A DNA stretch of 64,000 bases from Trichormus variabilis 0441 (GTDB lineage Bacteria > Cyanobacteriota > Cyanobacteriia > Cyanobacteriales > Nostocaceae), in assembly GCF_009856605.1 (NCBI RefSeq), contig NZ_CP047243.1:1-64000 (forward strand). The letters run 5' to 3'. The position numbers and the translations under genes are program-made. Shown here piece after piece: positions 7,418-16,498 of this stretch (position 1 is the stretch's first letter; every line of letters begins with the position of its first letter). Below the pieces are notes generated by a model, which saw only the letters and a program-made list of their open reading frames with translations, searched no databases and was not told the origin of the DNA.

Positions 7418-7763
7418 ATCCTCTTGTTTACTAAGTGGAATGATGTTCAGATCTTAATGGTATTTTTAGGTCGCAGTCCATCGTACTCCCTCACCCTCTA
7501 CTTCTTCCAAGGTAACTTTGTCCCCATCTCAGTCAATGCCGAGAACACTAGATACATAATCAGCAGACCAGCACTGATAAGAAAAATTACAACGTCATTA
7601 TTCATTGGTAAAGTGGTAGAGAGCAGCGATAACAGCCGTTTAGCGATCGCCTAAATCAAGCGTTCGCGTAGCGTCCGCACCAGAGGAAAAGAGCGAACAA
7701 AGAAGGAACACCCCTAGCCCTCTACGACCTGTATATTATTTAATAAGTGTTAATTCTATCTGT
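7418..7763. other. 346-bp intergenic stretch with a doubtful 35-codon frame
   Basis: A minus-strand frame from ATG 7605 to 7498 would encode 35 residues with one hydrophobic segment (V-V-I-F-L-I-S-A-G-L-L-I-M-Y-L-V-F), but there is no ribosome site. Near 7662-7695 lies a GC-rich AAGCGTTCGCGTAGCG repeat of the Nostoc type. Nothing else is recognised. Confidence 0.4.
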
Positions 7764-8273
7764 ATGATGCAAGATTTAGAGATACTTGACATTGTAGATG
7801 AAAGCGATTGCATTATCGGACAAAAGCAACGCTCGGAAATATATAGTCAAGGGCTGTGCAATTTTAGAGTTGTCAATTCTTTTGTAGTTAATTCACTTGG
7901 AAAACTTTGGATACCTCGCCGTTCTGCCCAAAAACGAATTTTTCCCCTTTGTCTTGATGTCAGCATGGGTGGTCATGTGGAAAGTGGAGAAACTTACGAA
8001 GATGCTCTGCAACGTGAACTCGAAGAAGAATTAAACCTAGATTTAAACATGGTTAATACGCAGTTATTGGGTTATTTAACACCATATAAATATCAAGTTT
8101 CTGCTTTTATGAAAGTTTATGAAATTAGATTAGATTATGAACCAGACTACAATCAGAATGATTTTATTGAAAGTTTTTGGTTATACCCTTCTGATTTAAT
8201 AGAATGGTTGAATAAAGGTGAACCTGCAAAAAGTGACTTGATTAAACTTGTGCAGATGTTTTATGCAAATTAA
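7764..8273 (+). CDS. Nudix hydrolase
   Basis: 169 residues. The Nudix box is complete: G70, E76, R84-E85 and E88-E89 fit GX5EX7REUXEE. The N-terminal part (I-V-D-E-S-D-x-I-I-G) and the R-R-S-A-Q-K-R-x-x-P element before the box resemble isopentenyl-diphosphate isomerase-type Nudix proteins. Many of those hydrolyse nucleoside diphosphate derivatives rather than isomerise. Two ATGs are adjacent at 7764 and 7767. Cytoplasmic; the exact substrate is not predictable. Confidence 0.88.
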   Translation: MMQDLEILDIVDESDCIIGQKQRSEIYSQGLCNFRVVNSFVVNSLGKLWIPRRSAQKRIFPLCLDVSMGGHVESGETYEDALQRELEEELNLDLNMVNTQLLGYLTPYKYQVSAFMKVYEIRLDYEPDYNQNDFIESFWLYPSDLIEWLNKGEPAKSDLIKLVQMFYAN

Positions 8274-8312
8274 GCTCGACTTTTGAGGACTAAAATTAAT
8301 AAAAGTTTTTGT

Positions 8313-8579
8313 ATGAAGATTCTTTCCTTCCTCAAACCCAAACCAGCACAACCAACTATTGATAGTTATGGACAACAGAGTAGCGGCGTTGACCAACAGC
8401 AGATTCAATCATTGATGGAATGGCTGTTTGCAAGTTTCCTGAATGCTAGTTACTTGGGAAAGTCACATATTATTTGGTATGACAGCGACAGCCCAGACCC
8501 CAGCTTAAAACAAGTGATTAAAAAAGTTACACGGCGGGACGAACCAGTTTTTCTGTACCGTCGCATAACTGCTGCATAA
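8313..8579 (+). CDS. hypothetical protein, 3' end probably replaced
   Basis: From ATG 8313 this gives 88 residues, unrecognised, with a short hydrophobic helix (L-M-E-W-L-F-A-S-F-L). The last six or seven codons (from about 8561) lie in sequence copied from the minus-strand gene at 13834-14763, read antisense. The original C-terminus therefore seems to have been cut off by that insertion. The protein may be a truncated remnant; a start at TTG 8283 is possible but less likely. Confidence 0.4.
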   Translation: MKILSFLKPKPAQPTIDSYGQQSSGVDQQQIQSLMEWLFASFLNASYLGKSHIIWYDSDSPDPSLKQVIKKVTRRDEPVFLYRRITAA

Positions 8580-8805
8580 ATCGGCAATCCTCCTCCAGTA
8601 ATTCCAATAATTTCAGGTGTTCTACTTTTGCTGTATAGTCGCCGTCCCAGCATTTGATTGTGCAACTATATTCACCAACATGAGTAACCACACCCCAGTA
8701 ACCACTTTTGCCCCGCAAGTCGGGGTTATCCTTGGGTTGAAGTGTGCAGATTTCACCTACTCGGTAGGGGTCGCTATTACACCAAGAGCGATCGCATGGG
8801 AGCAA
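8561..8805 (-). pseudogene. copied fragment of the plasmid protein at 13834-14763
   Basis: About 75 codons match the middle of the protein encoded at 13834-14763, from Y-x-V-G-E-I-C through C-W-D-G-D-Y-T-A-K-V-E-H-L-K to F-M-Q-Q-L-C. After that the frame leaves homology and stops at 8527. Both N- and C-terminal parts are missing. Homology ends abruptly at about 8561 and fades near the HIP1 site at 8790. Confidence 0.8.
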
Positions 8806-8896
8806 TTTGACCTAATTCCTACTTCAGCTAGATAGCAGATTGCACAACTTTCGTCTTATCTTCATCTGTGCATATAGTTATACCGTCATTCGTCAT

Positions 8897-9526
8897 ATGC
8901 TCAAATTGCTCAATTTAACAATGCCTTCCATAGGTGCAGCGTTTGTCAGCATTGCCGCTATAGCACCATCTTACGCTGCCTTATTACAATTTAATACAGA
9001 TGCTGGCAGTTTTCGCTTGGATACTCGTACTGGCGAAGTTTTTTCTAATTTTGACCCTGACAATGATTTCTTTAAACTTTTAAGCTTTTCTGGTGGAGCT
9101 AGCTTTCAATCTGGTAGTGGAACTATCAATGTTAATTCTGAGACTTGTTCTGGTGGCATTGATATTATCGATTCCCAAACAGGAGAACCTCAATACCTTT
9201 GTTATGCTAGTGGCTACGAACGTATTCAACTTTTCCTACAATTTCAAGGTGCAAATTTAACCCCTCAACTTAGTAGTGATCCGGCCCTCTACGAAGCTTC
9301 TTTTGTGAGAGGAGCTTTCACGGGTGATATTCCTTTTAGTCCAGTTGTAGGCAGTTTTCAAGTTTATTCTATTTTTGATACTAATTATCTCTTCCCAATT
9401 ACTACTTTGCAAGTCCAAACAATCACTGTGACTGAAAACAAGACTACATCTGTGATGTTGGCATTTGCTTTAGCTAGCGCTCCTTTGTTACTTAAAAGTC
9501 AACGCCATAGGGGGAAACACAAGTAA
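8897..9526 (+). CDS. exported protein with PEP-CTERM-like tail
   Basis: 209 residues from ATG 8897; upstream TTG starts would add a poor N-terminus. A signal peptide (hydrophobic to about residue 27, A-P-S-Y-A) is present. The mature part is rich in S, G and T. The C-terminus has a short hydrophobic helix followed by a basic R-H-R-G-K-H-K tail, the layout of PEP-CTERM sorted proteins, although the P-E-P triplet itself is replaced by V-T-E-N. Secreted or surface protein of unknown function. Confidence 0.6.
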   Translation: MLKLLNLTMPSIGAAFVSIAAIAPSYAALLQFNTDAGSFRLDTRTGEVFSNFDPDNDFFKLLSFSGGASFQSGSGTINVNSETCSGGIDIIDSQTGEPQYLCYASGYERIQLFLQFQGANLTPQLSSDPALYEASFVRGAFTGDIPFSPVVGSFQVYSIFDTNYLFPITTLQVQTITVTENKTTSVMLAFALASAPLLLKSQRHRGKHK

Positions 9527-9595
9527 TAACGTTTTATACTATACACTTTAACCTCAGTAACACTACGTCAGTTATGTTTTATTACTCATGTAAAG

Positions 9596-9787
9596 TTACC
9601 ATTCATCCCTCATCCACTCCAATCCTGTCCGCAACGCCGCCGCCGCACTGTAGTAAATCTTCTGTTCGCCAAATATGCCACCTGAACGGCTGATAATGCG
9701 GAACTGCCAGCACTGTCCAGGGGTATAGTAAACGATTAGGACAGTGCCGTTAATGCAGATAACCGTATCAACCTTGATATCGGACAT
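9596..9787 (-). CDS. small hypothetical protein
   Basis: 63 residues with alternating hydrophobic strands and a W-E-W-M-R-D-E-W-like tryptophan-rich C-terminus (G-L-E-W-M-R-D-E-W). No domain recognised. Isolated gene, ATG start, about 70 bases from the end of the convergent exported-protein gene. Similar small proteins occur in other cyanobacteria to my recollection. Confidence 0.5.
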   Translation of the reverse strand: MSDIKVDTVICINGTVLIVYYTPGQCWQFRIISRSGGIFGEQKIYYSAAAALRTGLEWMRDEW

Positions 9788-9964
9788 GATCTAACGTGAG
9801 GTGTGAGGTATTAGCAATTGTCCATCATTTTTACGAACCTGGCTTACTTAATACGCCTTATGTGAATTAAAAATGCCCTACGGATAGCGAGGGTTTCAGG
9901 CTGTCGTTTAGCCAAGATGTTTAGCTATGTTGACGTATTTACGGCTTTCCAAACTCCAACTCAC

Positions 9965-10013
9965 ATAAGCTGTTTAATGTCATATCATACAATCTAGCTA
10001 TACGACAGCTTAT
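9965..10013. repeat. 9-bp inverted repeat next to the IS
   Basis: ATAAGCTGT (9965-9973) and ACAGCTTAT (10005-10013) are perfect inverted copies 31 bases apart. Before the IS inserted, this lay just downstream of the ankyrin-GUN4 gene on the minus strand, so it may be that gene's 3' hairpin. Confidence 0.4.
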
Positions 10014-10040
10014 CCCGGCTGTACCCCACTAACGTACATT

Positions 10041-11561
10041 CAGTAGACCGAAAAGTTTGGCGATCACTCTATGATGAATAGCTGTGCCAGTAACTTTTTG
10101 CCTCCAAACTGTGCTTTTAAATACTGGTATTGAATAGCTCATTTGGACTCATAACATAAGTAAAGCTAATTAATCAGCCAAAAAGGTAAGAGGAATTCTT
10201 GCACCAGAACTATGTTGGTGTTGTGTTGTAGGTAATTTTATAAAGGAGTTGAGAGAAAATTGAGATAGAGAATTATTTAGTTTGGCTATGACTGCAACTA
10301 CCCCAGTTCTAACTGATAATAAAACCTTGGATGAAGTGGTTAACTGTTTAACGGAGAATCTTCCAATTCAGACTCAAGGTAAATGTGAACAAAGGAATAT
10401 TTTTGAAATTTTAATTCGGGCTGCCACTCAAAGAGATAGTATTGAAAACACTACCAAAGTCTTAAAAAATGTTCCGACCAGTAATGATATCCGCTACCAT
10501 TTAGAAAAATATTCAGACCTTATTTCTCTCGAAGATGCTCTAAATAAAGCACTTCAAAGTCGCTTACCAACAGGTATACGACAAGGACAACAGAAAATCG
10601 CCATTGATTTTAACTTAATTCCATATTATGGTGAGCCATCACCATTAGAAGCACCATATATTTATAGAAGTCAAGCAAAAAATGGTACTTGTTCTTTCTA
10701 TGCTTATGCTACTGTCTATGTCATTAAAAAGCATAAAAGAGTAACTTTAGCCATTAAAGCTGTTCAACAACAAAATACTTTAGTTGCGATTATCACATAC
10801 CTTTTAGCAATAATTGAGCCTTTAAATCTCAAAATTGAACGATTATATTTAGATAGGGAGTTCTTCTGCGTACCTGTCATCAGATGGTTACAAGCTTTGG
10901 ATATTCCATTTGAAATGCCAGCTATTATCCGGGGCAAAAATGGTGGAACTAAACAATTAATTAGAGATAGGCGGAGTTACAAAACCAGTTACACTTTAAA
11001 CAGCGATAAATATGGTTCAGTAACTTTTAATGTGTGGATAGTTTGCACATATAAAAATGGTAAAAGACGAGAGCATGGACGGGAATTTTTTGTTTATGCT
11101 GTCTATAAAGTTAAGTTAACTTTGTCGCTTATACATGATGACTATCGTCTACGTTTCGGGATTGAGAGTAGTTATCGTATGAAAAACCAGTGCCGAATCA
11201 AAACTACTATTAAAAATCCTACCATTCGGCTTTTATTTGTAGCTTTGGCATTCTTAATTATTAATGTTTGGATTTATCTGGTATGGCATTTTATTAGCCG
11301 TTTAAAAAGAAGCACCAGACAAGTTTTTTCTGATCTATTTACCCTCAAACAGATGCTTGAATTTTTACGCCAAGCCGTAGATCGCAGCTATGGAGTAGCC
11401 TGCGAAGTTTATTTACCGTCCGGCTAATTTTGCTTGGTTTTTGGGGTTTTTAATAAGCTAAACTTATCACTTATGCCAAGCAATCCGCTTTTACACTTCT
11501 CTCCAAAAACGGTATCACAGGCTACTATTTTTTAGCGATCGCCAAACTTTTCGGTCTACTG
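10041..11561 (+). mobile_element. complete ISH3-type insertion sequence, 1521 bp
   Basis: The two ends carry perfect 25-bp inverted repeats, 10041-10065 (starts CAGTAGACCG, ends GGCGATC) and 11537-11561. After 16 bases of spacer each end shows CTGTG again. The bases flanking the element are ACATT on both sides (10036-10040 and 11562-11566), a 5-bp target duplication. The single intact transposase lies between. All of this says the insertion is fairly recent. It entered the last codons of the neighbouring ankyrin-GUN4 gene. Confidence 0.92.
10288..11427 (+). CDS. ISH3-family DDE transposase
   Basis: 379 residues from ATG 10288 (an in-frame TTG lies 6 bases earlier). Catalytic candidates are D107 (I-A-I-D-F-N-L-I-P-Y-Y-G), D189 (L-Y-L-D-R-E-F-F) and E293 (R-F-G-I-E-S-S-Y-R-M). 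The G-I-E-x-S-Y-R-M element is typical of ISH3/IS4-superfamily transposases. A hydrophobic helix follows, also seen in this family. Full length, no stop or shift: likely active. The 240-base left end before the start includes the inverted repeat and the promoter. Confidence 0.88.
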   Translation: MTATTPVLTDNKTLDEVVNCLTENLPIQTQGKCEQRNIFEILIRAATQRDSIENTTKVLKNVPTSNDIRYHLEKYSDLISLEDALNKALQSRLPTGIRQGQQKIAIDFNLIPYYGEPSPLEAPYIYRSQAKNGTCSFYAYATVYVIKKHKRVTLAIKAVQQQNTLVAIITYLLAIIEPLNLKIERLYLDREFFCVPVIRWLQALDIPFEMPAIIRGKNGGTKQLIRDRRSYKTSYTLNSDKYGSVTFNVWIVCTYKNGKRREHGREFFVYAVYKVKLTLSLIHDDYRLRFGIESSYRMKNQCRIKTTIKNPTIRLLFVALAFLIINVWIYLVWHFISRLKRSTRQVFSDLFTLKQMLEFLRQAVDRSYGVACEVYLPSG

Positions 11562-13345
11562 ACATTCATATTCAATGCCATTTTAACCCGTGCAAAAAGT
11601 TGAGGCAGATATTTATAAAATCGCCCATCTCGCAGAAACATTGCATCGATGGTACAGCTACCACAGTGTTCTCCAGGGGGAGGAACTGCAAGCGATAGTA
11701 CAGATGCGTCTGAAACACCAGCCCAGGGTAAGTGTCCGACAGGAGCTTGCAGTGAATAATTGAGTTCGGATTCATTCAGCCAGTCGCTGCTGATAAAATC
11801 GTTTTCGGTTCGAGCAACTTTGAGTTTCCAACCGACTCGATCGCGAAAGGTATTGGCGGCAGTTTCGGAATTGTTCGGATGAGATGCTATTACCTTTTGC
11901 CAAATCTTTGCTTGGACACTGAGTCCAAACCTTCCATCACTAGCTACTAACCAAGCTCGATCAATCTCTTGAATTAAATCTAGAGGTATGGTGGCAGCGT
12001 TAAGTCCAAAGAGATCTTTTTGAGGTGATAAGAGACGGCGGGTTTCTTGATCGGCAGCACTCCAGTTTTTAGACTTGAGGAACTGCTGGAGTTGTTCTGT
12101 TGCTTTGGTTGTGCTTGTTCCACTACCAGGAGAATTTTTAGTTGCCATATGTCGCTCTAACAAATTAATGATTTGGGTTTTATTAAGTTGTCGAGCTAGG
12201 TCTAGAGCAGTCTTACCTTGCTTATCTTTGAGGTCAACCCTAGCATTTTTACTGAGAAATAGTGTTACTAATTCCGAACCAAAGAAACTTTGTTCCTCCA
12301 ATACTGCTTGGTGCAGAGGTGTTCTTCCTAAATTATCTTGAACATTTAAATCTGCATTAGCCGCAACCAGTTGTCGAGCCACTTCCAGGTTAACATCGTA
12401 CAGAGGAGTCTTACCTTGAGCATCTCGTAGGTTAACTTGCGCTTTTCGAGCCAATAGCAATTTCACTAGAGCGGGTTGGAAACGATGAATGTGGAGTGGA
12501 GTTTGCCCCTGACGATTGCGTAAATTAACATTAACTCCCCTATCGAGCAGGAGTTTTAGTACTGCTGGTTCCAAACTGCTGGAGTGAATCACAGCCCCTT
12601 CACGATTTTGGATAGTTAGATCAGCACCTGCTTGGATTAGTTTTTTGGCGACTTCTAGATTTGATGCTCCATAGTGTAGTGGTGTCCAGTTCTGAGTGCT
12701 ACGAGCATTTACATCCCCACCACGACTAATTAATAGCTCCGTGATATCAGCTTTTCCGGAATTAGCAGCAAAATGTAGCGGTGTCATTTGCTCTTGATTT
12801 CTAGCATTAACCTTAGCACCCCGATCTATCAAAAGTTTGATTACATAAGCGGTTTTCTGTCCAAAAAGATTATGGAGTGGGGTATTACCATTTTGGTTGC
12901 CGACATTCACTTTTGCTCCTCTACTCAGAAGTAATCGCGCATTTTTCTCAGATTTTCCTAAATAATGTAGGGGAGTATCTCCTTTCCCATCCTTGGCATT
13001 TACATTTACCCCAGTTTGGATTAAACGCTGAGACAGTTCTTCGTCTGTGGATAGTAAAAAGTTGAGCGGTAGCCACTTTTCACCAAAGATATCGCAGGGT
13101 TGATTCAAATTACCTCCTTCGGCAATGGCCTTACCTAAAGCTACTGATAAATCGGGAGCAGCACCGAAGGGACTAAATTTTTCCGATAATACTTTGCAAA
13201 AAGGAGAGATGGAATTAGAGGTTTTCTTTGGTATCTTAGATTCAACAGCAAATGGTATCATTACCATTGTTCCCAAAGTAGTAAGGGAAATCAGAAAAAT
13301 TGTATTGAAGAGATAAAGAGATGATTTATAGTTAAATTTTGTCAT
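11525..13345 (-). CDS. membrane-anchored ankyrin-repeat / GUN4 fusion protein
   Basis: 606 residues. Residues ~12-34 are a signal-anchor; ~120-395 hold about ten ankyrin repeats (many T-P-L-H and A-x-V-N-x-R-N motifs), and ~415-580 match the GUN4 domain (W-S-A-A-D-Q-E-T, W-L-V-A-S-D-G-R-F-G-L-S-V-Q, V-G-W-K, A-P-V-G-H-L-P-W). GUN4 domains bind porphyrins such as Mg-protoporphyrin; ankyrins bind proteins. The last ten codons (S-R-P-K-S-L-A-I-A-K-K) come from the end of the adjacent IS. Without it, the frame would run N-M-N-V-R and stop at the TAG now at 10029-10031. Function is probably intact. Confidence 0.85.
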   Translation of the reverse strand: MTKFNYKSSLYLFNTIFLISLTTLGTMVMIPFAVESKIPKKTSNSISPFCKVLSEKFSPFGAAPDLSVALGKAIAEGGNLNQPCDIFGEKWLPLNFLLSTDEELSQRLIQTGVNVNAKDGKGDTPLHYLGKSEKNARLLLSRGAKVNVGNQNGNTPLHNLFGQKTAYVIKLLIDRGAKVNARNQEQMTPLHFAANSGKADITELLISRGGDVNARSTQNWTPLHYGASNLEVAKKLIQAGADLTIQNREGAVIHSSSLEPAVLKLLLDRGVNVNLRNRQGQTPLHIHRFQPALVKLLLARKAQVNLRDAQGKTPLYDVNLEVARQLVAANADLNVQDNLGRTPLHQAVLEEQSFFGSELVTLFLSKNARVDLKDKQGKTALDLARQLNKTQIINLLERHMATKNSPGSGTSTTKATEQLQQFLKSKNWSAADQETRRLLSPQKDLFGLNAATIPLDLIQEIDRAWLVASDGRFGLSVQAKIWQKVIASHPNNSETAANTFRDRVGWKLKVARTENDFISSDWLNESELNYSLQAPVGHLPWAGVSDASVLSLAVPPPGEHCGSCTIDAMFLRDGRFYKYLPQLFARVKMALNMNVSRPKSLAIAKK

Positions 13346-13833
13346 TATGATGTGATTTCCTTATTTCCTCTAAAAGATTTATAAATAATTAATGCAGCTA
13401 TTCCCCAAACTCCGATTCTGAAGAAAACAGAGAACGTAAATCAGACCTTATTAAACGATTCGATACAATTTTCTGTAATCTCTCCATTTTGATAATATCG
13501 AAGCAAATATCAACATTGCGATAGAAATTGCTTTTATATTTTTACTCATACAAAGTATTAATAGAGCAAAGTGAATTACATAATGAATAAGACTCTTAGT
13601 TTAATAATTTAGTTGCCAACTTATAAATATTCGTGTCTACCATGTGATACGCCCAGTTTGTTAGCGGGGTGTAGATGATTACATCAGTTGCTTGGCAAGC
13701 TTCGCAGCCCGACTCTAATTGTTGATTAAATAGCTTTTCGCTCACGAAAGGAATTAGAGTTTTTTAAAATAACGCGACCTCCGACCATTTCAATCCGCTA
13801 TTCCTACTACTTTTAATTTGTAGCATTGCTGCA
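13346..13833. other. 488-bp intergenic stretch
   Basis: AT-rich, no convincing gene. It must hold the promoter of the ankyrin-GUN4 gene. It contains a hairpin candidate: ACTCTAATT (13712-13720) with AATTAGAGT (13752-13760), enclosing a CTTTTCG/CGAAAG inner stem and followed by a T-run, which could end transcription in the plus direction. Confidence 0.45.
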
Positions 13834-14763
13834 TCACTTCTGTTGCCTCCAAATCAAGTTATACTCCTTTTCCACCGCCGCCAACAGCTTCGCCTGCAAT
13901 GCAGACAAATACGGTTTAGACTGTTTCCCCAATCCTTGCAACAGCCAATCTACTGCCTCATCCCGCACGGCTACCTCATGCAACCGCCGCAGTCTTTCGC
14001 ATAGCTGCTGCATGAATTTACAATCATCTTCTAGTAATTCCAGAGATTTCAAATGCTCAACTTTGGCTGTATAGTCGCCATCCCAGCACTTGACTGTGCA
14101 ACTATACTCACCTACATGAGTTACTACACCCCAGTAGCCACTTTTGCCCCTCAAGTCGGGGTTGTCTTTAGGATGCAGGACGCAAATTTCACCTACTTGG
14201 TAGGGATTGGGTACAGAAGTGCGATCGCGTATCCGGTCTATAACATCCTGAACTATTCGACCAGATGGGGTTTTACCTTTCGCTTCTTGGACTGCTTGCC
14301 GCCATACTTTAGCCTGAACTTTCGGTTCTAACTCGGCCTTAGCCAAAGAACGCAATTGGCGCTCATTGGTCGGCATTGGTATCTGCCGACCATTGGTCGG
14401 CAAATGTTTCTGAATATTCTCATATACATTCGTCGCTGACATCTTCAAGTATGCAGCATCACGGCTATATCCAAAGCGATCGCGGCAATATTCCTCAAAT
14501 GTTTTGTGCGTATTTCGATACAGCCGGCGATCGCGCAATTCCATTAACGCTTTCCCCGCTTCCACAAACGCTCTCTCTACCTTGCGCTCCAAGTTCAGGC
14601 GATCGCGCTGTTCCTCCTCGGTCATCTCTGGCACTTCGACCGCCTCTATATCAACAGTGACTGCGCTAGGATTTTCCGCCTCTTGTGCTGGCTTTAGTGC
14701 TGGCTTTGGTTTATCGGTAGTTGTAGGAGTGTTTTTTCGGCGCTTGGAGGTAGGTTGGCTCAT
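13834..14763 (-). CDS. cyanobacterial plasmid-type protein, possible DNA-binding
   Basis: 309 residues. After a basic, proline-rich N-terminus (K/P/T, residues 1-45) comes a helical region with E-A-G-K-A-L-M-E-L-R-D-R-R-L-Y-R-x-T-H-K-T-F-E-E-Y, which resembles KfrA/DUF3102-like plasmid proteins. A small beta domain follows (Y-Q-V-G-E-I-C ... G-Y-W-G-V-V-T-H-V-G ... C-W-D-G-D-Y), SH3-like in pattern. The C-terminus is helical. Such proteins recur on cyanobacterial plasmids; a role in partition or gene control is inference. A fragment of it is copied at 8561-8805. A CCCCAG...CTTGGGG hairpin lies about 70 bases upstream (14837-14863). Confidence 0.6.
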   Translation of the reverse strand: MSQPTSKRRKNTPTTTDKPKPALKPAQEAENPSAVTVDIEAVEVPEMTEEEQRDRLNLERKVERAFVEAGKALMELRDRRLYRNTHKTFEEYCRDRFGYSRDAAYLKMSATNVYENIQKHLPTNGRQIPMPTNERQLRSLAKAELEPKVQAKVWRQAVQEAKGKTPSGRIVQDVIDRIRDRTSVPNPYQVGEICVLHPKDNPDLRGKSGYWGVVTHVGEYSCTVKCWDGDYTAKVEHLKSLELLEDDCKFMQQLCERLRRLHEVAVRDEAVDWLLQGLGKQSKPYLSALQAKLLAAVEKEYNLIWRQQK

Positions 14764-15036
14764 GCTCCCACCTCCAAACTGTAGGTGGTTAAGTGGGTAT
14801 TGAGTTGTGTCATCATAGAAGCAGTGTTTTACAATGTACCCCCAGCCTCACGAGAGTCTTGGGGTTTTCCATATCCTTATATATTTACACTTTTGGTCAA
14901 CAGCAGATTTAATCACCCGAACCAATTAGCTTGTTTTCACTACTTGCTAAAGTCAGAGGAAATCACTCATTCTAGATGAGGCATTTTGATTTCTCTTTTA
15001 CATTCAACCTTAAAAAGATTCTTCTCATTCCCAAAT

Positions 15037-15315
15037 ATGAAACCTATCAAAAAATCTGAGTTACGCATTCTCAAAAAATCTACTGATCCTCAGCCACTAC
15101 AAGAACCAGTAACTCAATCTGATGCCTTTGCTGCTAACACACCTATCATTGAGCAGCCACTACAGCCACAAATAGATGTAGATATCCCTGCCCCAGAGTA
15201 TCTTCCTCCTCATCTTCCAGTCTACGATTCCCCTCTAGTGCAATCTGTAGGCAACTCCGGCTGGCAAGTCTCTGACATCTGGCGCGATCTGCGGGTTGAT
15301 GGTTTCTGTGATTGA
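15037..15315 (+). CDS. small proline/glutamine-rich hypothetical protein
   Basis: 92 residues from ATG 15037 (upstream TTG start rejected because it adds a poor leader). Hydrophilic, with repeated P and Q and a W-Q-V-S-D-I-W-R-D-L end. No domain recognised; it looks largely disordered. Confidence 0.45.
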   Translation: MKPIKKSELRILKKSTDPQPLQEPVTQSDAFAANTPIIEQPLQPQIDVDIPAPEYLPPHLPVYDSPLVQSVGNSGWQVSDIWRDLRVDGFCD

Positions 15316-15914
15316 TTGTACAGGGCGTTATGCGATCGCTTGAGTATGCGCTAGAGATGCGATGGCGCAAGCGCCCAGCGTAGCTGATCGCTTATCGTCT
15401 CTATCTTTCGGTAATTTGTATACAGATTATTATCTAAGTTGACAAGACTATTAACTTCTTGTGCATACATACTCTACAGCAATTGAAGAAAACTGTTCAT
15501 TAATTTTCTTTTTCTACTTAAGACATCACTTCCTAAAACGAACAACTTACTATCTGAAAGATACTTTACACATCTGTCTTATATGCACAGTAATATTTAA
15601 CAGTACTTTTAAGCAAGAGATGATTTTACTTCGATAAGTATAAACATAATATATAGAGCGAAATCTTTGCTTATTATTCAGATAATTTTATATTTTTCCC
15701 TATCTATAGATAGATGTAATATTAATTTGGCAGCGTAATTAATGTATATAAATATCTATTAGGATGAGATTTTTCAATTCTCAGTAGAAAATCAAGATAG
15801 TTGCTTGCTAAATTGTTCATAATATGCAAAATTCTTAGATAGGTTTTTAGTAATCTGTATTAAAACCTATTTTACAAACCCATTTTTATTTTTTCTAGGA
15901 ACATAAATAGTGTC
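15316..15914. other. 599-bp AT-rich intergenic stretch
   Basis: Starts with a GC-rich dispersed repeat (15359-15390) and HIP1 sites, then ~500 bases of AT-rich sequence with no open frame of note and no RNA gene that I could recognise. It must include the promoter of the VOC gene. Confidence 0.5.
15359..15390. repeat. dispersed GCGATGGCG...GCGTAGCTGATCG repeat, copy 2
   Basis: Begins GCGATGGCG and ends GCGTAGCTGATCG, as the copy at 2181-2212, with a few differences in the middle. Confidence 0.5.
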
Positions 15915-16418
15915 ATGAAAGAATTTGAACTGAAAGGCATTAATCATCTAGCATTAGTTTGTAGAGACTTTCAAGAAACTATAGATTTTTATACTATTAC
16001 TCTTGGACTCAAGTTAATCAAAAATATTGATTTACCATCTGGTGGTAAACACTTTTTTATTGATATTGGAAATAATAATACTTTAGCTTTTTTTTGGTCA
16101 ACTAAAGCTCCTGAATCTGTACCTGGTATCTCATCCGTTCGTCCAGAGGCTTTTTTGACAGGCGATATCATAACTGCTCATGGTTCTATGAATCATGTAG
16201 CCTTTCATGTGCCATTAGAAAAATTAGAAGAGTACAAAGAAAAGCTTGTATCAAAAGGAGTACAAACAACGCCAGTATTGCATCATACAGATGTACCCAT
16301 GTCTTCTTTCTACTTTTTTGATCCAAACGGGATACTACTAGAATTTGCAGCAAATTTACAGTCTCTCGACACATTACCTGCTGAGTTGAAAGAAAAGGAA
16401 GCCATATTTCTTAAATGA
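15915..16418 (+). CDS. VOC-family (glyoxalase/dioxygenase-like) protein
   Basis: 167 residues. Both halves of the vicinal-oxygen-chelate fold are visible: N-terminal I-N-H-L-A-L-V-C with F-Y-x-x-x-L-G, and C-terminal M-N-H-V-A-F-H-V followed by F-F-D-P-N-G-I-L-L-E-F. Likely metal ligands are H11, H98 and E139 in approximate numbering. Soluble. Substrate unknown; glyoxalases, fosfomycin-type transferases and extradiol dioxygenases share this fold. It stands alone, 80 bases before the TPS exoprotein gene. Confidence 0.85.
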   Translation: MKEFELKGINHLALVCRDFQETIDFYTITLGLKLIKNIDLPSGGKHFFIDIGNNNTLAFFWSTKAPESVPGISSVRPEAFLTGDIITAHGSMNHVAFHVPLEKLEEYKEKLVSKGVQTTPVLHHTDVPMSSFYFFDPNGILLEFAANLQSLDTLPAELKEKEAIFLK

Positions 16419-16498
16419 ATAGCAAATGATAAATATAGGAGCAGAGTATAGATATTTTACTATACTCTACTTTTCTAGTAGCTTATTAATTTTTTAAT

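Noticed and set aside
7331..7654. Plus-strand 107-codon frame
   Set aside because: Its first third is antisense to the YciI gene and the rest has no homology or ribosome site.
10082..11520. CTGTG pairs as the ends of the IS
   Set aside because: The 25-bp inverted repeats 41 bases further out carry the 5-bp ACATT target duplication, so they are the real ends.
15316..15914. tRNA or other RNA gene in the 599-bp gap
   Set aside because: No cloverleaf, CCA end or conserved RNA motif could be recognised.
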